Assembly (NCBI RefSeq): GCF_037975245.1
Contig: NC_092569.1
Span: forward strand, 9,595,001-9,659,000
DNA: 64,000 nt
Direction of reading: 5' to 3'
Source of the DNA: Apostichopus japonicus
Lineage: Eukaryota; Echinodermata; Holothuroidea; Aspidochirotida; Stichopodidae
The translations under genes were made by a program, and so were the position numbers. The notes under the pieces were generated by a model. The model had not been told where the DNA came from, searched no databases, and saw only the letters and a program-made list of their open reading frames with translations. The stretch's first letter is position 1; each line of letters opens with the position of its first letter. Shown here one piece after another: positions 42,869 through 55,579 of the stretch.

Positions 42869-45800
42869 TAGACGCTCCACAAATAGTGCATGATCCATCG
42901 GCATTTTTTGTTTACGTCATACCGTTTCGGATATTACAGCAGTTTTTATGAGCTGTTACTTTTAATTATTCCTGTTGTTATTTATTCAGAAATATCTGCA
43001 TCCATAACAGTACCTTCAACGACAGTTTCGCTGTACTGCAAAGGTGATCATCGTTTTTTTCCAGTTTACTAAAGACTTTTGTAGAGGCTTGAGTATTAAA
43101 TTCGTTGATTTAGTTCCAAAACTTATCAACTTTAATAGCTCAATCGTTACAGAGAACGGCGTTTATAATCATGATCTTACGGATTTTAATCCCGTTCTAG
43201 ATAAAGTTTTCTTTATATTTATATTTTATAATTTAACATTCAGTTTACACTGTTCATTTAAATAAACAACATTTCAGTAGGTTATTATACTGCCCAACTC
43301 ACATGTAGTTCATTCGACTTATCAAGCATGTCCCTGTTCGTGACCATCATTTATAATATAGTTAACAGATCTGCGGACACTTACAAAAACATCGTCCTTA
43401 TCATTCTAATAGGCATTAAAAATCATCAAAATAGCTGCAACTTCCATCAGAATCCATCAAAGTTGACCATTTTACAAGTATCTTCCTAATTCCAGTTTTA
43501 TTAATGAATTAATGTTAGCTAATTATGCACATTCATGATGTAATGGGAACGAATGCCTAATTTTCTGTTATGTCATCCATTTGTTTTCACAACAAAACTT
43601 TGAAAAGAGGAATATCACATTATTCAAATAATATACGTAAGTTATTTATGAGAGGTTCACTTGTTAATGACTGAAATAAGACATTTTGATGAGCGCAAAC
43701 ACTCACCGTCATAGAGTGCTAATGATTTTCCCAGATTTTTCAAAACTTCAAAATGTGTGTATCTTGGAAACGAAAAGTGCTTTTCTGAGATGTCAACAGA
43801 TTTTGAATGAGAATATCACACGCAAAAAGTGTACTGAATATGGGGCAAACTGGCTCGATGTCCTCTTAGTATTTTAAATTAACTTTCTCTTTGTCGACAG
43901 TTTTTCCCGCTCTTTCGTTTACTCTTGGATGCTTGGTTGTGATCGGAGTTTTACGGATCTCACGAAAGTAAGTTCATCTTTTGCATTGAGAACTTTTACG
44001 TAATATGCAGTTATATTAAATTTCCCTCGAAGTAGAGTCAATATTACTCTTAGCCTTTCTCAGCTGAGGACAGGATTTTTTACAATTCACAGTTTTGTGA
44101 AGCGTCATTTTCCTCTATAGGACCTTTTTATTTTTTATTGTTTAGCCAGCAACCATTCTGCTATCCCTTCAAAATATAAAGCATGTTTTCCCTTCGTAAA
44201 GATGGCTGAGAAGCTCAATTTATAATCTTTGGAAAAGGTTATATATAAACCGGCTAGGTTTGGTTTGTCTCTTGTAATGCAATCAAAGGTCTACTTTAAC
44301 CTCAACATCTCTCATGTCTAGACTTATTTCGTGCTGATTCACAATACTTTTTTTTTCACTGTATTTATTTACAATACCGTAACACATAATACAAAAGAAT
44401 CAGCAAAAGACTTACATAAGAAGCTTACATAAAGAAATCATAGAAGTCGTTAAGGTTACACAAATTGTTGTTTTGCTTAGAAATGAAATAGTGCAGGTCA
44501 AGTTGAAAGCGAAACTTAATATAAAATTCCTGCACATGTGGGATTTTGTTATTCAACCTACAAGTATAAATGTACTTTTTAGCATGCAAAATTAAAAAGT
44601 TCACAGGATTATCTATATCACCAAAATCACCAAAACAAATGTTGGTCAAATTAAAAGTATAATTAATTTTAATGCAATTTGAATTCACTGCCTCCCAGAA
44701 TCGCTCAACGTGACTACAATTACAAAACAAATGTATAAGCGTTTCATCGGCATTCTTGCAAAATGAACAAAGTGGAGAATTAACCATTTTCATTTTATAA
44801 AGCAAGCTATTTATGCCTAATATACGATGTAGAAAACGCAATTGTAAATATGATACTTTGGGGTCATTCACAGCCGTAAAAGGCAGCCTAAAAATCTTAT
44901 TCCAAAATATTTTCACTGGAAAATTCATAGCTTGCCACTTCATAATAGACGACGGCGGCGTGCAGAGACCGGTAATTAGCTTATTATAAACATTTTTTGT
45001 TATTTTATGTGTGCCAGTGTGCGCATGCACATATTAAAGTTATTTTCACTCATTGGGAGCAAAACAGAATCATGGTACCCCCTCCAATAACTAGGAATGG
45101 CGTGAATAATCCCAAAGTACGAAGTAAAAGGAAAATTTCTAATATATATTTTCGCTTGAAACGTGTTATATGGAATTACCGAGCCATCATTTTTAATGAA
45201 ATCTTTCACATAAATTGTTCTGTGATTTAAAAGATTATACTGGAAAATTACTTTATTGTTAACCAATATATGACTGTCGTTTAAAATGATTTCATTACCA
45301 TAATTACTGTCTGGATGATAAAAATTAAACTCAGCCCAAGCCTCACACACTCTTCTTCAAAAAATATTAGAAATACAAGAAACTGCCTCCTTATTGAAAT
45401 TACATTTAAAAAGAAAAGCACCACCGAACTGTTTTAGGTACAAATCAAAAAACATTTTCCAGTTTCCTCTCTGAGGGGCTAAATACCGTTTTACCCAGCT
45501 ACAGTTTAGACTTTTAATAAAAGATTCAATATCTGTCATATCAAAGCCACCATTAACTTCCTTATTAATAAGGGTGCTCCATTTAATCTTATAAGGTTTA
45601 TTGTTCCAAATAAAATTATACACAATTTTATTAACCTCTTTAATGAAACTAAGAGGAGGATTTGGTAGAACACTAAAAAGAAAAACAAGTTGCGAAATGG
45701 CCAAACTCTTAATTATAGTTATTTTACCAGTTGGTGTTAAGTCACGTTTTGACCACATCCCAAGTAACTGTTTGAGCCTGGATAATTTGGGAAGATAATT

Positions 45801-48800
45801 CAACGAAAAGAAATCTTCATTCTTTGTAGTAAATGTGACACCAAGATATTTCACGGGACCAAGATTAACATTAAAACCATACTCATGAAAATACCAGGGA
45901 ACCCTTGAAACCATAGCACCCAATGGAAAAAAGAATGATTTGCTGAAATTAATTTTTAAACCCGAAGCGGCAGAGAAATTATTAAGAATGTTTACAACCT
46001 CTACAAGAGAAGCGCGTGAACCATCTAAAAATAAAACAGTATCATCGGCATATTGTGAAATTCTAATTTCAGAGTTATTAATAGATATACCCTTGATACG
46101 ACAGCTTGTTTTAACCATGAATGTGAGAAATTCTGAACATAAGATAAAGAGGTAAGGACTGCGTGGACAACCCTGTCTTACACCTCGAGAAATACTAAAA
46201 TACTGAGAGAGATGACCATTGCTAATAACACAAGATGTGACGTTCCCATAATAAGTTCTAACCCACCTAATAAAATTTGGACCAAAATTGAAGAATTTTA
46301 AACTTTGATAAAGACACTCCCAGTCCAAACAATCAAAAGCCTTTTCAAAATCTAGAAACAGAAGAGTACCTGAAATATTGTTGGAATTACAATGATCAAT
46401 GAGGTCTAAAACTAGTCTAATGTTCTCACCGATGAAACGTCCTTTTAAGAATCCAGTTTGCTCATCACTAATAATGTAATTTAAAACACGCTTAATACGG
46501 GTTGCCAAGCATTTGGCTCCAATCTTGTAGTCAGTATTTAAAATTGCTGTAAACCTCCAATTTTTCAAATATTGTAAATCTTTTGAAGGCTTTGGAATCA
46601 AAGAGATTATTGCCCTGCCCTGTTCATCGGCTAAGTGTGTACAACTGAAAGCAAAATTAAGAGAATTAACTACAAAGTTACCTAAAATGTCCCAAAAATG
46701 TACATAAAATTCAACTGATTCACAATACGCTCCTAATGTTTTGGTTTGCATTATCTCATGAATTCATGACCACATGAACAATCATCCAACAAGACACGAG
46801 CGCCATTTCAAACAGCTATCATCTTAGCACAAAAAATGTTTTCAGTTGTAAAATTTAAGGTCATAGTACATTCCATGGGAATTTATGTAAACGTTTAACT
46901 TAACTTTCAGTTCAGCAATTGATACAGAGTTGTCAATGACATACTGTGACAAGATTATTACCGAAGGACTTACAGCCTACACCATGTTTTTAAATGTTAA
47001 CCAAGATTGAAGATTTTTGTATGAATCTGAAAAAGGAACTGATTATCAGAATGTTAAGCCATTGGCACGAAGCACAAGTGGGAATTCTGACTGCTGACTG
47101 CAGTTGATCTGTAAACATTGCAACAAAAGATATCCGATGTAGCCTATGGGTAGACAAAAACTAGCTCAAACGTGTCTAGGTAACACAGTAACGTATTAAG
47201 ATTTCCAATAGTTCTTCCCTTGGGTGCATTCCTCTTGATTATACAAAATACTTGGTACACAAAACCCGTAATTGCTGTGAATTACTTTCTGGTCTGTTAG
47301 TGTATTCATAGGCTCCCGTAAACAATATTTCAGTGACATGCATTTTGGGGCTGATTTTGAAACAACATTAAAGCCGACACTAATTGTGTCGTATGAAAAT
47401 ATTGTGACATATGAACATTTGAAGCCAACATTAAAAATTCAACACGCAATTCCAGACCCGACAATAGAGAGTTGTGGTCACGATATTGAGGCTGAATTAT
47501 TTCCAACATAGGCACGACATTTGGACTCCAATTTTACCAAGCCTGACATGGATTGTGTCACAATTGACAAGGACTCTGTACGTTAATCAAGTCCATAGAG
47601 CCAGTGCTATTACCCTAGATTTCTATGACGCAAGTGGATGGGAACTCAGTCCATTGCATTCTTGTCACTCGTCTTCCTCTCTCTTCCCCTTTCCTCATCC
47701 TTGTCACTCCTCTGCATATTCCCCATCCTTGTCACTTTGTCTGCCCCTTTTCCTCATTCCACATCCTTATCACTATCTGCCCATTCTCTTTCCTAATAAA
47801 TGTCACTGATCATCCCCTTCCCCTCCTTCCACACTCTTGTCACCCATGTTCCCCGTCCCCTTCCCCTCGTTATCTGCCATCATTAACCATCTTGTTTTTC
47901 CTACCTTCCCTATCCTTGCCGCTGTAGCACATAACAAAATATCCCAATGTGGGTTCTTGATGCACCAACAACAACAACCTAAAGTACTTTTGATACTCTT
48001 ACATTAATTCAATATAGATCAGATTATAACGAAATATATATAGTGTTTCCTGGTTGAGGGCTTTTTAGGTGTCATACTCAACCCTATAAACATAATATAA
48101 ACAACAGCAAATGGATTTACAAAGATCACAATAATATTGACTGTATCTGTAGGCTCACTATAGCACTTACAGATAATCCGCACTATAATATAAATACATT
48201 CTGTGTGCATTCTGCCATCACAGGAGATTACAAAATTACACAAGGGCTGCTATTCTGTGTGCACATTGCCATCACAGAACTAACATGTATATATTCACAA
48301 CTAATATACACAAGGTGAGCACATGTAAAATGACCAGGCACCTGAGAGATCTGAGCAAAGTTAAAAGATGAATTCTTACCTGTCTGGAAATAAATATAGT
48401 TATTTCTATAATCTTCTGACTTGTCACTACTGCTGCGTGTATGGCAGTTTCGATTGTCTTGGTGAATGGTAGGGTTGCTTAGGTGATAGGGTGTTTTAAA
48501 CAGTTTTGAAACAAAGGGAAGCTTTGTATGAAATTAATTATCCCACCCTACAGGGCAAGATCTTACTTAACACTTTTATCAATCTTTATTTGTTCATATA
48601 GAAAATATTTTAACAAAGAAATCCTATAAATGTTATATTTTAACATTTAGTAAATTTGAAAAATATTTAAAGTAGATACTTGTGAAAAGAGAAAAATATT
48701 ATTATTGTAAAATTACACTAGCAGCAAGAAAGAGCATTTTCAAAACATATTCCTAAACACCCAGATTAGACCTGCAAACCGTTCTTTACTTAAATCATGT

Positions 48801-50753
48801 CTGTAAGACAGATATTTGGTGTCATCATAGTAGCTTTTAATACGGTTTCTCTAAGCATTTGGATTGACAAAATATAATTTTCGACCTACAGAATAGACTT
48901 CAGTTTAGAGTAGAAATGCATATGGTGAGGATTTAAATTATTTACTTTGTAACTGTAAATGTAATGCTTGCAATATACGATAAGCACATAAGATAAGTGA
49001 TGAAGAAGGAGATTATATCCAAAGATAAAATCTTTCTTGGATCAAATAAACTGCCTTCCGAATAAAAGTTGTTCAGTATTAAGAAGAAAGGTGAAATAAC
49101 CGGACAACCCCAAAATAGGTGTTTCAGTGTCTCACTGTTTGTGTTACAAAATGTGCAAGAGGGCTCTCATTTTAATCATTAAATACTTTAAGAAGATGAT
49201 TTATACCGAGAATACGATGAAGAAACGAAATCGAAAATAAATACATTTTGTTTCAGAAAGAGCTGAGAACTAGAACAAAATCTTAAGAATGACATTCCAA
49301 TCGTCATCTGTTAAGTTGAACGATTCATTCCAATTCAGGTGACCTCGGTGATAGTACAATATGCTCAATCAGTTTTCTGTAAGCAATTTGTGGAATGCTG
49401 TAGTGCTTTAATAATTTTGTATAATTACAGCTTTCAGTATTAAATTCTAAGTCGTTACCTTTCCAGTTACAAGAAATTGCTGACATTAAATCAAACTTAG
49501 TCGTAAAAGGGTAGTTATTGCCACTATATCTTATGCCAAAAAAAAGTATAAGTTAACCTAGTTCCCTTGTTATCAAAGAGATCTTTCTGATAAATGACAC
49601 CAACACTTACTTAACACTTGGCCAGACATTCTCCAGGAAGTGGACCAAACGTTATCCCACATCTTAAACTTATTCCACCATCATCCGAGAACAGCTAGTA
49701 TGACAGTTTAAATACCTATCTATTCCGTGCCATTAGGATCTGCAAATCCTTAGCAGATTGCGCCATCGGCAACTGCTGGACTAGCTTAGTTATGGCGCAT
49801 GTAGTGGCTTTGCCTTCAGTTGGTTGTTAACTGACCAGCTGCTGGCTGACCCATCAGGTCATATCTGAATGACACAGTCCGCCTTCGCTTGGGACCTGAT
49901 GTCCTTGGCTGCTTATGTTGGATCATGTATCATCTAACTTGGCTTGGCGAGACATCTTGGACTCAAGTGTCACCGTCTGTTCAGGAGTATTCCGTTCAAA
50001 TGTCTGCTCCTTGTCCTCGAGATAATTCATGTCATGGTCTTCAACGGCCTCTGATTGCGTGTCTTCTTGCTCATCTGGTTCACCTACAACGATGGTTGGG
50101 GTCTGTTACCGTACCTCATCATCTCCAGGCTGATTCTCGATCGGCTGGGTGGGGATTAAACCGGTGGGAACTGCAAATTGCAAAACGCTTCAAACTTTAC
50201 CACTTCAACACTATTTATATTTTTTATATATGAAACTAACCTTTTTATGACATAGTTTTGTATTTACAAGCTGGCGTTAAGTTGTGGGTCATCAGAATAT
50301 AAGAGGACATCAGTTTTATATTCATGCAAGTGCCAAACACTTTCTCAATAAGGTATTTTATTCGCTAAATGTTCCTTGCTTTTTCATGTTTTAATTTAAT
50401 AAACTGATCCCATTTCTTTAAACAGATGTTTTATTGTTTATGAAAATGAACATAGTTCTATTAATGTTAGTTATTTGCTGGCTTTACCCCTCTCTTTGAA
50501 GATTTCACGGTAGAAAATTCCTGACGATGGATAGGCCTACAATGTCATATAATAAAACGGGCGGGACGATGGCATTAAGAGATGATTCGTTATTGCATCA
50601 GGCTCCCTTAGATGATTTAATCTCCGATAAAAGGCCACCTTTGACCAGCGAATATTCTGGTGTGATCTATAATATGGAGAGTAATCAATTTCCTTGTGTA
50701 TCAAACAGAAATGCTATCCATACTGACAATATTGAAATTTACGAAGAAATGTA
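40056..50753 (+). CDS. W4: two-WSC receptor, last exon deleted
   Basis: Model: 40056-40116 (signal, one codon shorter than W3), 41093-41365 (WSC-A), 41566-41850 (WSC-B), 42376-42411 and 42990-43043 (linkers), 43901-43967 (transmembrane), 50514-50750 (tail). The microexon is lost: its acceptor reads CATG and a stop follows. A 723-bp deletion relative to W3 removes the usual last exon, but reading through the tail donor gives Met and TAA at once, so a protein of about 338 residues ending in YEEM is possible. A 2.4-kb Tx1-like LINE sits in the intron between the transmembrane and tail exons. All remaining coding exons are open and phases agree. Confidence 0.6.
41093..41365 (+). CDS. W4 WSC-A exon
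   Basis: 273 nt, 8 Cys; GEGAYDKYG and CKGSPKCGG as in W6, distinct from W3. The donor AACC|GTAAGT is shared with W6. Confidence 0.85.
41566..41850 (+). CDS. W4 WSC-B exon
   Basis: 285 nt, 8 Cys; [35 protein letters not shown]. More replacements than W3, but the frame is open. Confidence 0.85.
42376..42411 (+). CDS. W4 linker exon 1
   Basis: 36 nt, phase 1-1, [15 protein letters not shown] donor. Confidence 0.5.
42590..42870. repeat. Expanded GAT/GGT, CA and TA microsatellite in the W4 intron
   Basis: Homologous to the shorter tracts in W2 and W3; it has about 190 bp of CA and interrupted TA repeats. Confidence 0.9.
42990..43043 (+). CDS. W4 linker exon 2
   Basis: 54 nt, phase 1-1, Ser/Thr-rich ([15 protein letters not shown]). 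Confidence 0.5.
43901..43967 (+). CDS. W4 transmembrane exon
   Basis: 67 nt after GTCGACAG; helix with Leu-to-Pro and Ala-to-Thr changes near its outer end ([17 protein letters not shown]); GTAAGT donor in phase 2. Confidence 0.6.
44334..44347. repeat. Target-site duplication, left copy
   Basis: CTGATTCACAATAC directly before the T9 tract of the LINE. The right copy is 46715-46728. A single copy stands at 19557-19570 (W2) and 33410-33423 (W3). Confidence 0.9.
44348..46714 (-). mobile_element. Young 5'-truncated Tx1-like LINE in W4
   Basis: 2,367 bp in minus orientation between 14-bp duplications, with a short A9 tail (T9 at 44348-44356). The predicted product covers reverse transcriptase motifs and the C-terminal zinc-binding region; the endonuclease and ORF1 are absent through 5' truncation. 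It is the freshest insertion in the window: its empty site is readable in two paralogues. Confidence 0.9.
44425..46714 (-). pseudogene. Tx1-like LINE reverse transcriptase and C-terminal domain
   Basis: Visible motifs: [49 protein letters not shown] and QYADDTVLF (catalytic ADD), followed by KYLGVTF and a thumb-like region. The frame breaks near 45355 (at an A run) and again near 45020. [19 protein letters not shown] zinc-binding segment and a stop at 44425 then follow. The motif set is that of L1/Tx1-clade LINEs. Two frameshifts make it inactive unless they are assembly errors. Confidence 0.8.
46715..46728. repeat. Target-site duplication, right copy
   Basis: CTGATTCACAATAC, identical to 44334-44347. 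Confidence 0.9.
47640..47920 (+). repeat. Pyrimidine-rich degenerate repeat in the W4 intron
   Basis: Homologous to 20500-20790 and 34380-34630. Confidence 0.65.
48560..49700 (-). mobile_element. Old Tx1-like LINE 3' fragment in W4
   Basis: Nearly identical to the W3 fragment, including its indels. It is not the same element as the young insertion at 44348-46714. Confidence 0.6.
49715..50180 (-). mobile_element. Retroelement-like polyprotein tail fragment in W4
   Basis: Same segment as in W2 and W3; more disrupted. The plus-strand frame at 49889-50233 is its shadow. Confidence 0.3.
50514..50750 (+). CDS. W4 cytoplasmic tail exon
   Basis: 237 nt, phase 2 entry; identical protein to W3. With the downstream exon deleted, the likely end is EEM followed by TAA at 50752-50754. 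Confidence 0.65.
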
Positions 50754-50754
50754 A

Positions 50755-52769
50755 GTTCCTGATGTCGATGGTCACCTGTTCTGCATTTTCAAAACCATTA
50801 AGGAGGTAACAACATTACAAAGGAGACTGAGGTAGATATACATCATCTTTCATTAGGCGATTAATGAAATTACATCTTAACACTCTACTGGGAACTATAC
50901 CCTAAGGAGAGTATTGTATTTAGAGCCTGTTTAGATATCTTGTACGTAATGATGAATACAGACAGTGAAATAAGAAATTCAGTCATTATGAAGATTGTAA
51001 AGCAGTTACGTTCATAGGATGTTAAAGGTAAGGTGGGAGCAAATAAAACAAATAGGTCAGAGGCGAATGAAGGGTTTCATAAGAGGAGGTTGACTGCACT
51101 GGGGTGGTTAAAACGGACTCCTATGTAGCGAGGGTCTGGGAGCCCTACCCTAGAATAGAACAATTTTGAACATCAAATGGGTTCACTTTAAATTTATGTT
51201 GTTGTTAATAATTCTGAGTTGAATAACCAATGTATATCATCCTAAGGTCATGAGAGATTGTTCATGCTACTATAGTGGGCGTGGCTAGTTGCTGAAGTAC
51301 ATATCAATTAAGTAAGGTATTTTCGCATTCGTTAAAGTGAGGGTGCTAGAGCAAAATAGCGTAAGCTGAAGGGCTTCAAGTACAAAGCGTGTCAATTATG
51401 TACCATTTCGTTTTATTTGTTTAAAGGCAGGCTCTTACAGTGATAAGTGTGTATTATATAAAATATTGCCTTTCAACTAAGATATGATAGGCAATATGAT
51501 ATTTGATCATTATTGTAATTTTCATGACAAGTGAATCACTCACTGTAACTGGTATAATGGCTAGTTTTAAGAGTTGCTTGAAAAACAAGTTTTATCTTAT
51601 CCTAAATGAATTACATTAAATTTAAAACGGTTTTGTTATCGATAGGTTTGTTTGTTCAACTGAGGCGTTAAAGTGGTCTCTTTTTGAACCTAGTGCATCC
51701 CAAACTTAATACCAATCGTATTCAGTTGTATCCGATTTTTTTCCAAAAGGAATAGTATAGTTTTAGTGTACTGTTGGTGCGTGAGTAGATATCCAGGGTA
51801 TTGATTACTACACAGTTGGATGCAGGAGCCTGCTGGTTAGTCACTTCATTTTCCATATATGTTAAATAATCATCCATAAGATGAGTTCCATTGATTTGTT
51901 TAGAGGGGAAGAAATACACACATGAAACTCATAATCAAACAATCAATTTATTTCCTTGTTCTCTCTTACATATTCAACACTAAACAGCAGAGAGGAATCA
52001 TGTAAATTATAAATTATATGAGCAGCTCTTTAATGTAAAGTTGGGCTAAGAAATACTAATAAATTCAAATTACTGTAGAATTACACACAATCAGAACAAA
52101 TGTGTCATTGATGTTGAATACTCCCTTCATTGTATAAACGGTGCTGTGGCCGAGTGGAGAAAAGCTGTGGCATTTGAAGCAATGAGGCTTAGCGATCGGG
52201 ACGTTCCGGGGTCGATACCCGGGGGGGTCATAGTAAGGTGGGCTTTTCATCCTAAAGCAATCTATGGTTTTCCCATCTGAAATGACCTTCTAAAGATTCT
52301 AAATTTAAGTTTTTCAAGCGTCGTACAAGTAACTGTTGGTTATTATTATACATATTGATTATTAAATTAACATGTCGCTCACCACTTGTGACAGGTTCTA
52401 ACGGCCTTTTCTTTTTCGATAAAACGTACAAGTTATATCGTATCATATAGCCTAATTACAAACTTACAAGTTATATATTATTTATGTCTCATTCTGTCTA
52501 ACGATCTAATTATCGCGTATATTCAGTAAACTGCCTACAATAACAGCTACGAAAGTAAAATTGAAAATTGAAAACTGACAAGCGTAACTTCTCCTGACAA
52601 GCACATGACCTAAGGTTGAATTTTCGTTTTCATAGTCAATTAATGTACCTCTGCCATAAAAGACTGTTTGCAAATCGTTGCATGTTTGACGTTGTTAAAG
52701 CTGACATATTATAGCCGTAGCTGTAAGGATGTAAAGAGCTGCCGAGTGTGTAAGAGAACAACATCTACA
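50755..52769 (+). other. Spacer W4 to W5
   Basis: The first 130 bp are homologous to the tail intron. Then a 723-bp deletion (relative to W3 37506-38228) joins at an ACTG microhomology near 50887-50890, leaving only the second half of the 76-codon frame. AATAAA at 51042-51047; SINE at 52140-52230. Confidence 0.5.
52140..52230 (+). mobile_element. tRNA-derived SINE head before W5
   Basis: Same site as before W3 and W4, almost identical to the W3 copy. Confidence 0.6.
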
Positions 52770-52833
52770 ATGCTACTCTTCAATTTCATCTCTGCAGTGA
52801 GTGTTCTGCATGGATATCTCCTCTTTTCATCAG
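52770..52833 (+). pseudogene. W5 signal-peptide exon
   Basis: 64 nt, intact ATG and GTGAGA donor, but the gene body is deleted. Confidence 0.6.
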
Positions 52834-53817
52834 GTGAGACGAAAACTTTCATTTCTTTTCATAATAGGACTGACTTGGTAAAACAATCTTTCCGAAATAC
52901 ACCTTGAAAACTATGCTGATTCTTTATGTAAGAAATGATTTCACTACGTAACTTGCGAACGTCATTGAGGAAGTGTTATTTGTGATTACAAAGTGGAATA
53001 ATGGTTACTATACTTGCTTTGTAAACTACATTTGAAGTACGATCCTTTGATAAAACTGGTAATATGAAACAAGCAAACCACAAGGCAAGTCAGTGTAGGT
53101 ATAGCATTACGTTACGATAAATATAGGCTATTGTTGTTTTTACAATAGACAGTATATATGTTTCCAGAATAACTCATTTTTGTATGTATCTTTCTGATAT
53201 TTTCACTGTTGGGTTACAGTAGCATATTTGTGACACTGATGCAAGAGTAATAACAGATGATCTGATTGTGTTATGTAATATTCACACAACCTCCTTCTAA
53301 TAGAAAAGTCCATATGTGGCTACGATAAAATGAGTGATCGAAGTTATAGAGTTATTAATCGTTTAATCCTATGCAGATGTAACTGTGTCCTACATATTTA
53401 ATATGCTGTATTGTTTCATTTTCAAACCTCATGTCTAATTCCGTCGTTCCTCTCATGGTAATGTTGTACTAAAGTAACAAACTCGGTATGTTTTTTATGT
53501 TACTAGGTAACCATTAGAACTTATCTGTACTGAAAAAAGACTTAAAAAGGTGAATCTATGTGTAAATATCAAGGAAACACGCGAGTGACGGCGCGCACTA
53601 CGATATCATTTCATATTTTAGTGCATGAAAGGTGTAAGAGCTATATTTATGTTGGTTACAACCACTGTGGGTTCTTAGTAAACCAGAGATATGCAAGTTG
53701 AATGTTTGTGTTGAGCTGGAGGAGAAATTAAGCTGCTTACACAACATGTGTCTTTCTTTTGAGCTTTCTTTTCAACATGGAATCAATACTAACAAAGTCA
53801 ATTTCGATCTGTAGCAG

Positions 53818-53911
53818 AAGGGACATATCTCGGTTGCTTTGATGTAAAAAACACAGAACTTTCTGGAATAATGGCGAAAGTGGGAAGAAACAACATGACT
53901 GTTTCTATGTG
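53818..53911 (+). pseudogene. W5 truncated WSC-A exon
   Basis: First third of the WSC domain, then in-frame TGA at the deletion breakpoint (53909-53911). Only the first Cys remains. Confidence 0.75.
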
Positions 53912-54241
53912 ATATTTTTCAAACTATTCATTTCCTTAAACAATTTTTTTGCCAAAAAACACTCCTAAATCGTCGGAAAAGACACTTCCCGTTCAAGTTG
54001 CATTTACCCATCGGTTATTTTGAGATCTCATGTCTTAGGATTTTGACTTTCAATAATTTGAGTGATGCATTATGGGTCAGTATGCAATGAACATAACAAG
54101 AGAACTGGGGGAAGTCATTGAAATTTTAAATGCTTAACTATTTTTCTTAATTTTCCAGGGGTGGGCAAATGCCCCCCCCCCCCCTACTGTATGGAGTATA
54201 ATGGAGACTACTGCGCGAATACAGTTATCAAACCTAAGCAA
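53911..54241. other. Filler DNA at the W5 deletion
   Basis: It matches nothing else that I can see in the window. It contains CAGGGGTGGGCAAAT followed by a C run (54157-54183), reminiscent of a hAT transposon terminus, though no partner end is visible. Confidence 0.45.
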
Positions 54242-54489
54242 AGGCTCACTATAGCCCTTACAGCTAATTAACACTATATATGAAATACATTCTGTGTGCA
54301 TTCTGCCATCACAGGAGATTACAAATTTACACTTTATAAGGTCTGCCATTATGTGTGCACATTGCCATCATAGAACTATCATGTATATGTACACACGGTA
54401 AGCACATTTAAAATGACAGGCTCCTGGGAGGTCAAGGCAAAATTAAAAGATGAACTGTTACCCGTCTGGAAATTAATATTAAGAACTAT

Positions 54490-55570
54490 CCCACCCTACA
54501 GGGCAAGGTCTTACTTAACACTTTTATCCATCTTTATTTGCTCACAAATAGAAACATATATTTACAAAGAAATCCTATAAAATACCGTCTTTTATCATTT
54601 AGTACATTTGAAGTACACCTAAGGTAGATACTTATGAAAAGAGAAAACATAAATGCTGTAAAATTATACTAGCAGCAAGAAAGAGCATTTTCAAATATAT
54701 TCCTAAACACCCAGATTAGACTTGCAAACCGTTTTTTTACTTAAATCATGTCTGTAAGACAGATATTTGGCGTCATCATAGTAGCTTTTAATACGGTTTC
54801 TCTAAGCATTTGGTATTGACAAAATATAATTTTCGACCTTCAAAATAGACTTCAGTTTAGAGTAGAAATGCATATGGTGAGGATTTAAATTATTTACTTT
54901 GTAACTGTAAGTGTAATGCTTGCAGTATACGATAAGCACATAAGATAAGTGATGAAGAAGGAGATTATATCCAAAGAAAAATCTTTCTTGGATCAAATAA
55001 ACTGCCTTCTGAATAACAGTTGTTCAGTATTAAGAAGAAAGGTGAACCGGACAACCTCAAAATAGATGTTCCAGTGTCTCACTGTTTGTGTTACAAAAGG
55101 TGCAAGAGGGCTCGTCATTTTGCTCATTAAATAATATAAGAAGATGATTTGTACCAAGAATACGATGAAGAAACGAAATTGAAAATAAATCCCTTTTGTT
55201 TCAGACAGAGCTGAGAACTAGAGCAAAATGTTAAAAATGACACTCCAATCGTCATCTGTTAAGTTGAACGATTCTTTCCAATTCAGGTGACCTCGGTGAT
55301 AGTACAATATGCTCAATCAGTTTTCTGTAAGCAATTCGTGGAATGCTGCAGTGCTTTAATAATTTTGTATAATTGCAGCTTTCAGCATTTAATTCTAAGT
55401 CATTACCTTCCAGTTACAAGAAATTGCTGAAATTAAACCAAACTTAAAAGGATACTTCCCTTGTTATCAAAGAGATCTTTCTGATAAATGACACCAACTC
55501 TTACTTAGCACTTGGCCAGGAAGTGGACCAACGTTATCAAACATCCTTAACTTATTCCACCATCGTCCGA
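54490..55570 (-). mobile_element. Old Tx1-like LINE 3' fragment in W5
   Basis: Homologous to the W2-W4 fragments; the minus-strand C-terminal part (54802-54996) remains open and is close to W2. Confidence 0.6.
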
Positions 55571-55579
55571 GACCAGTCT

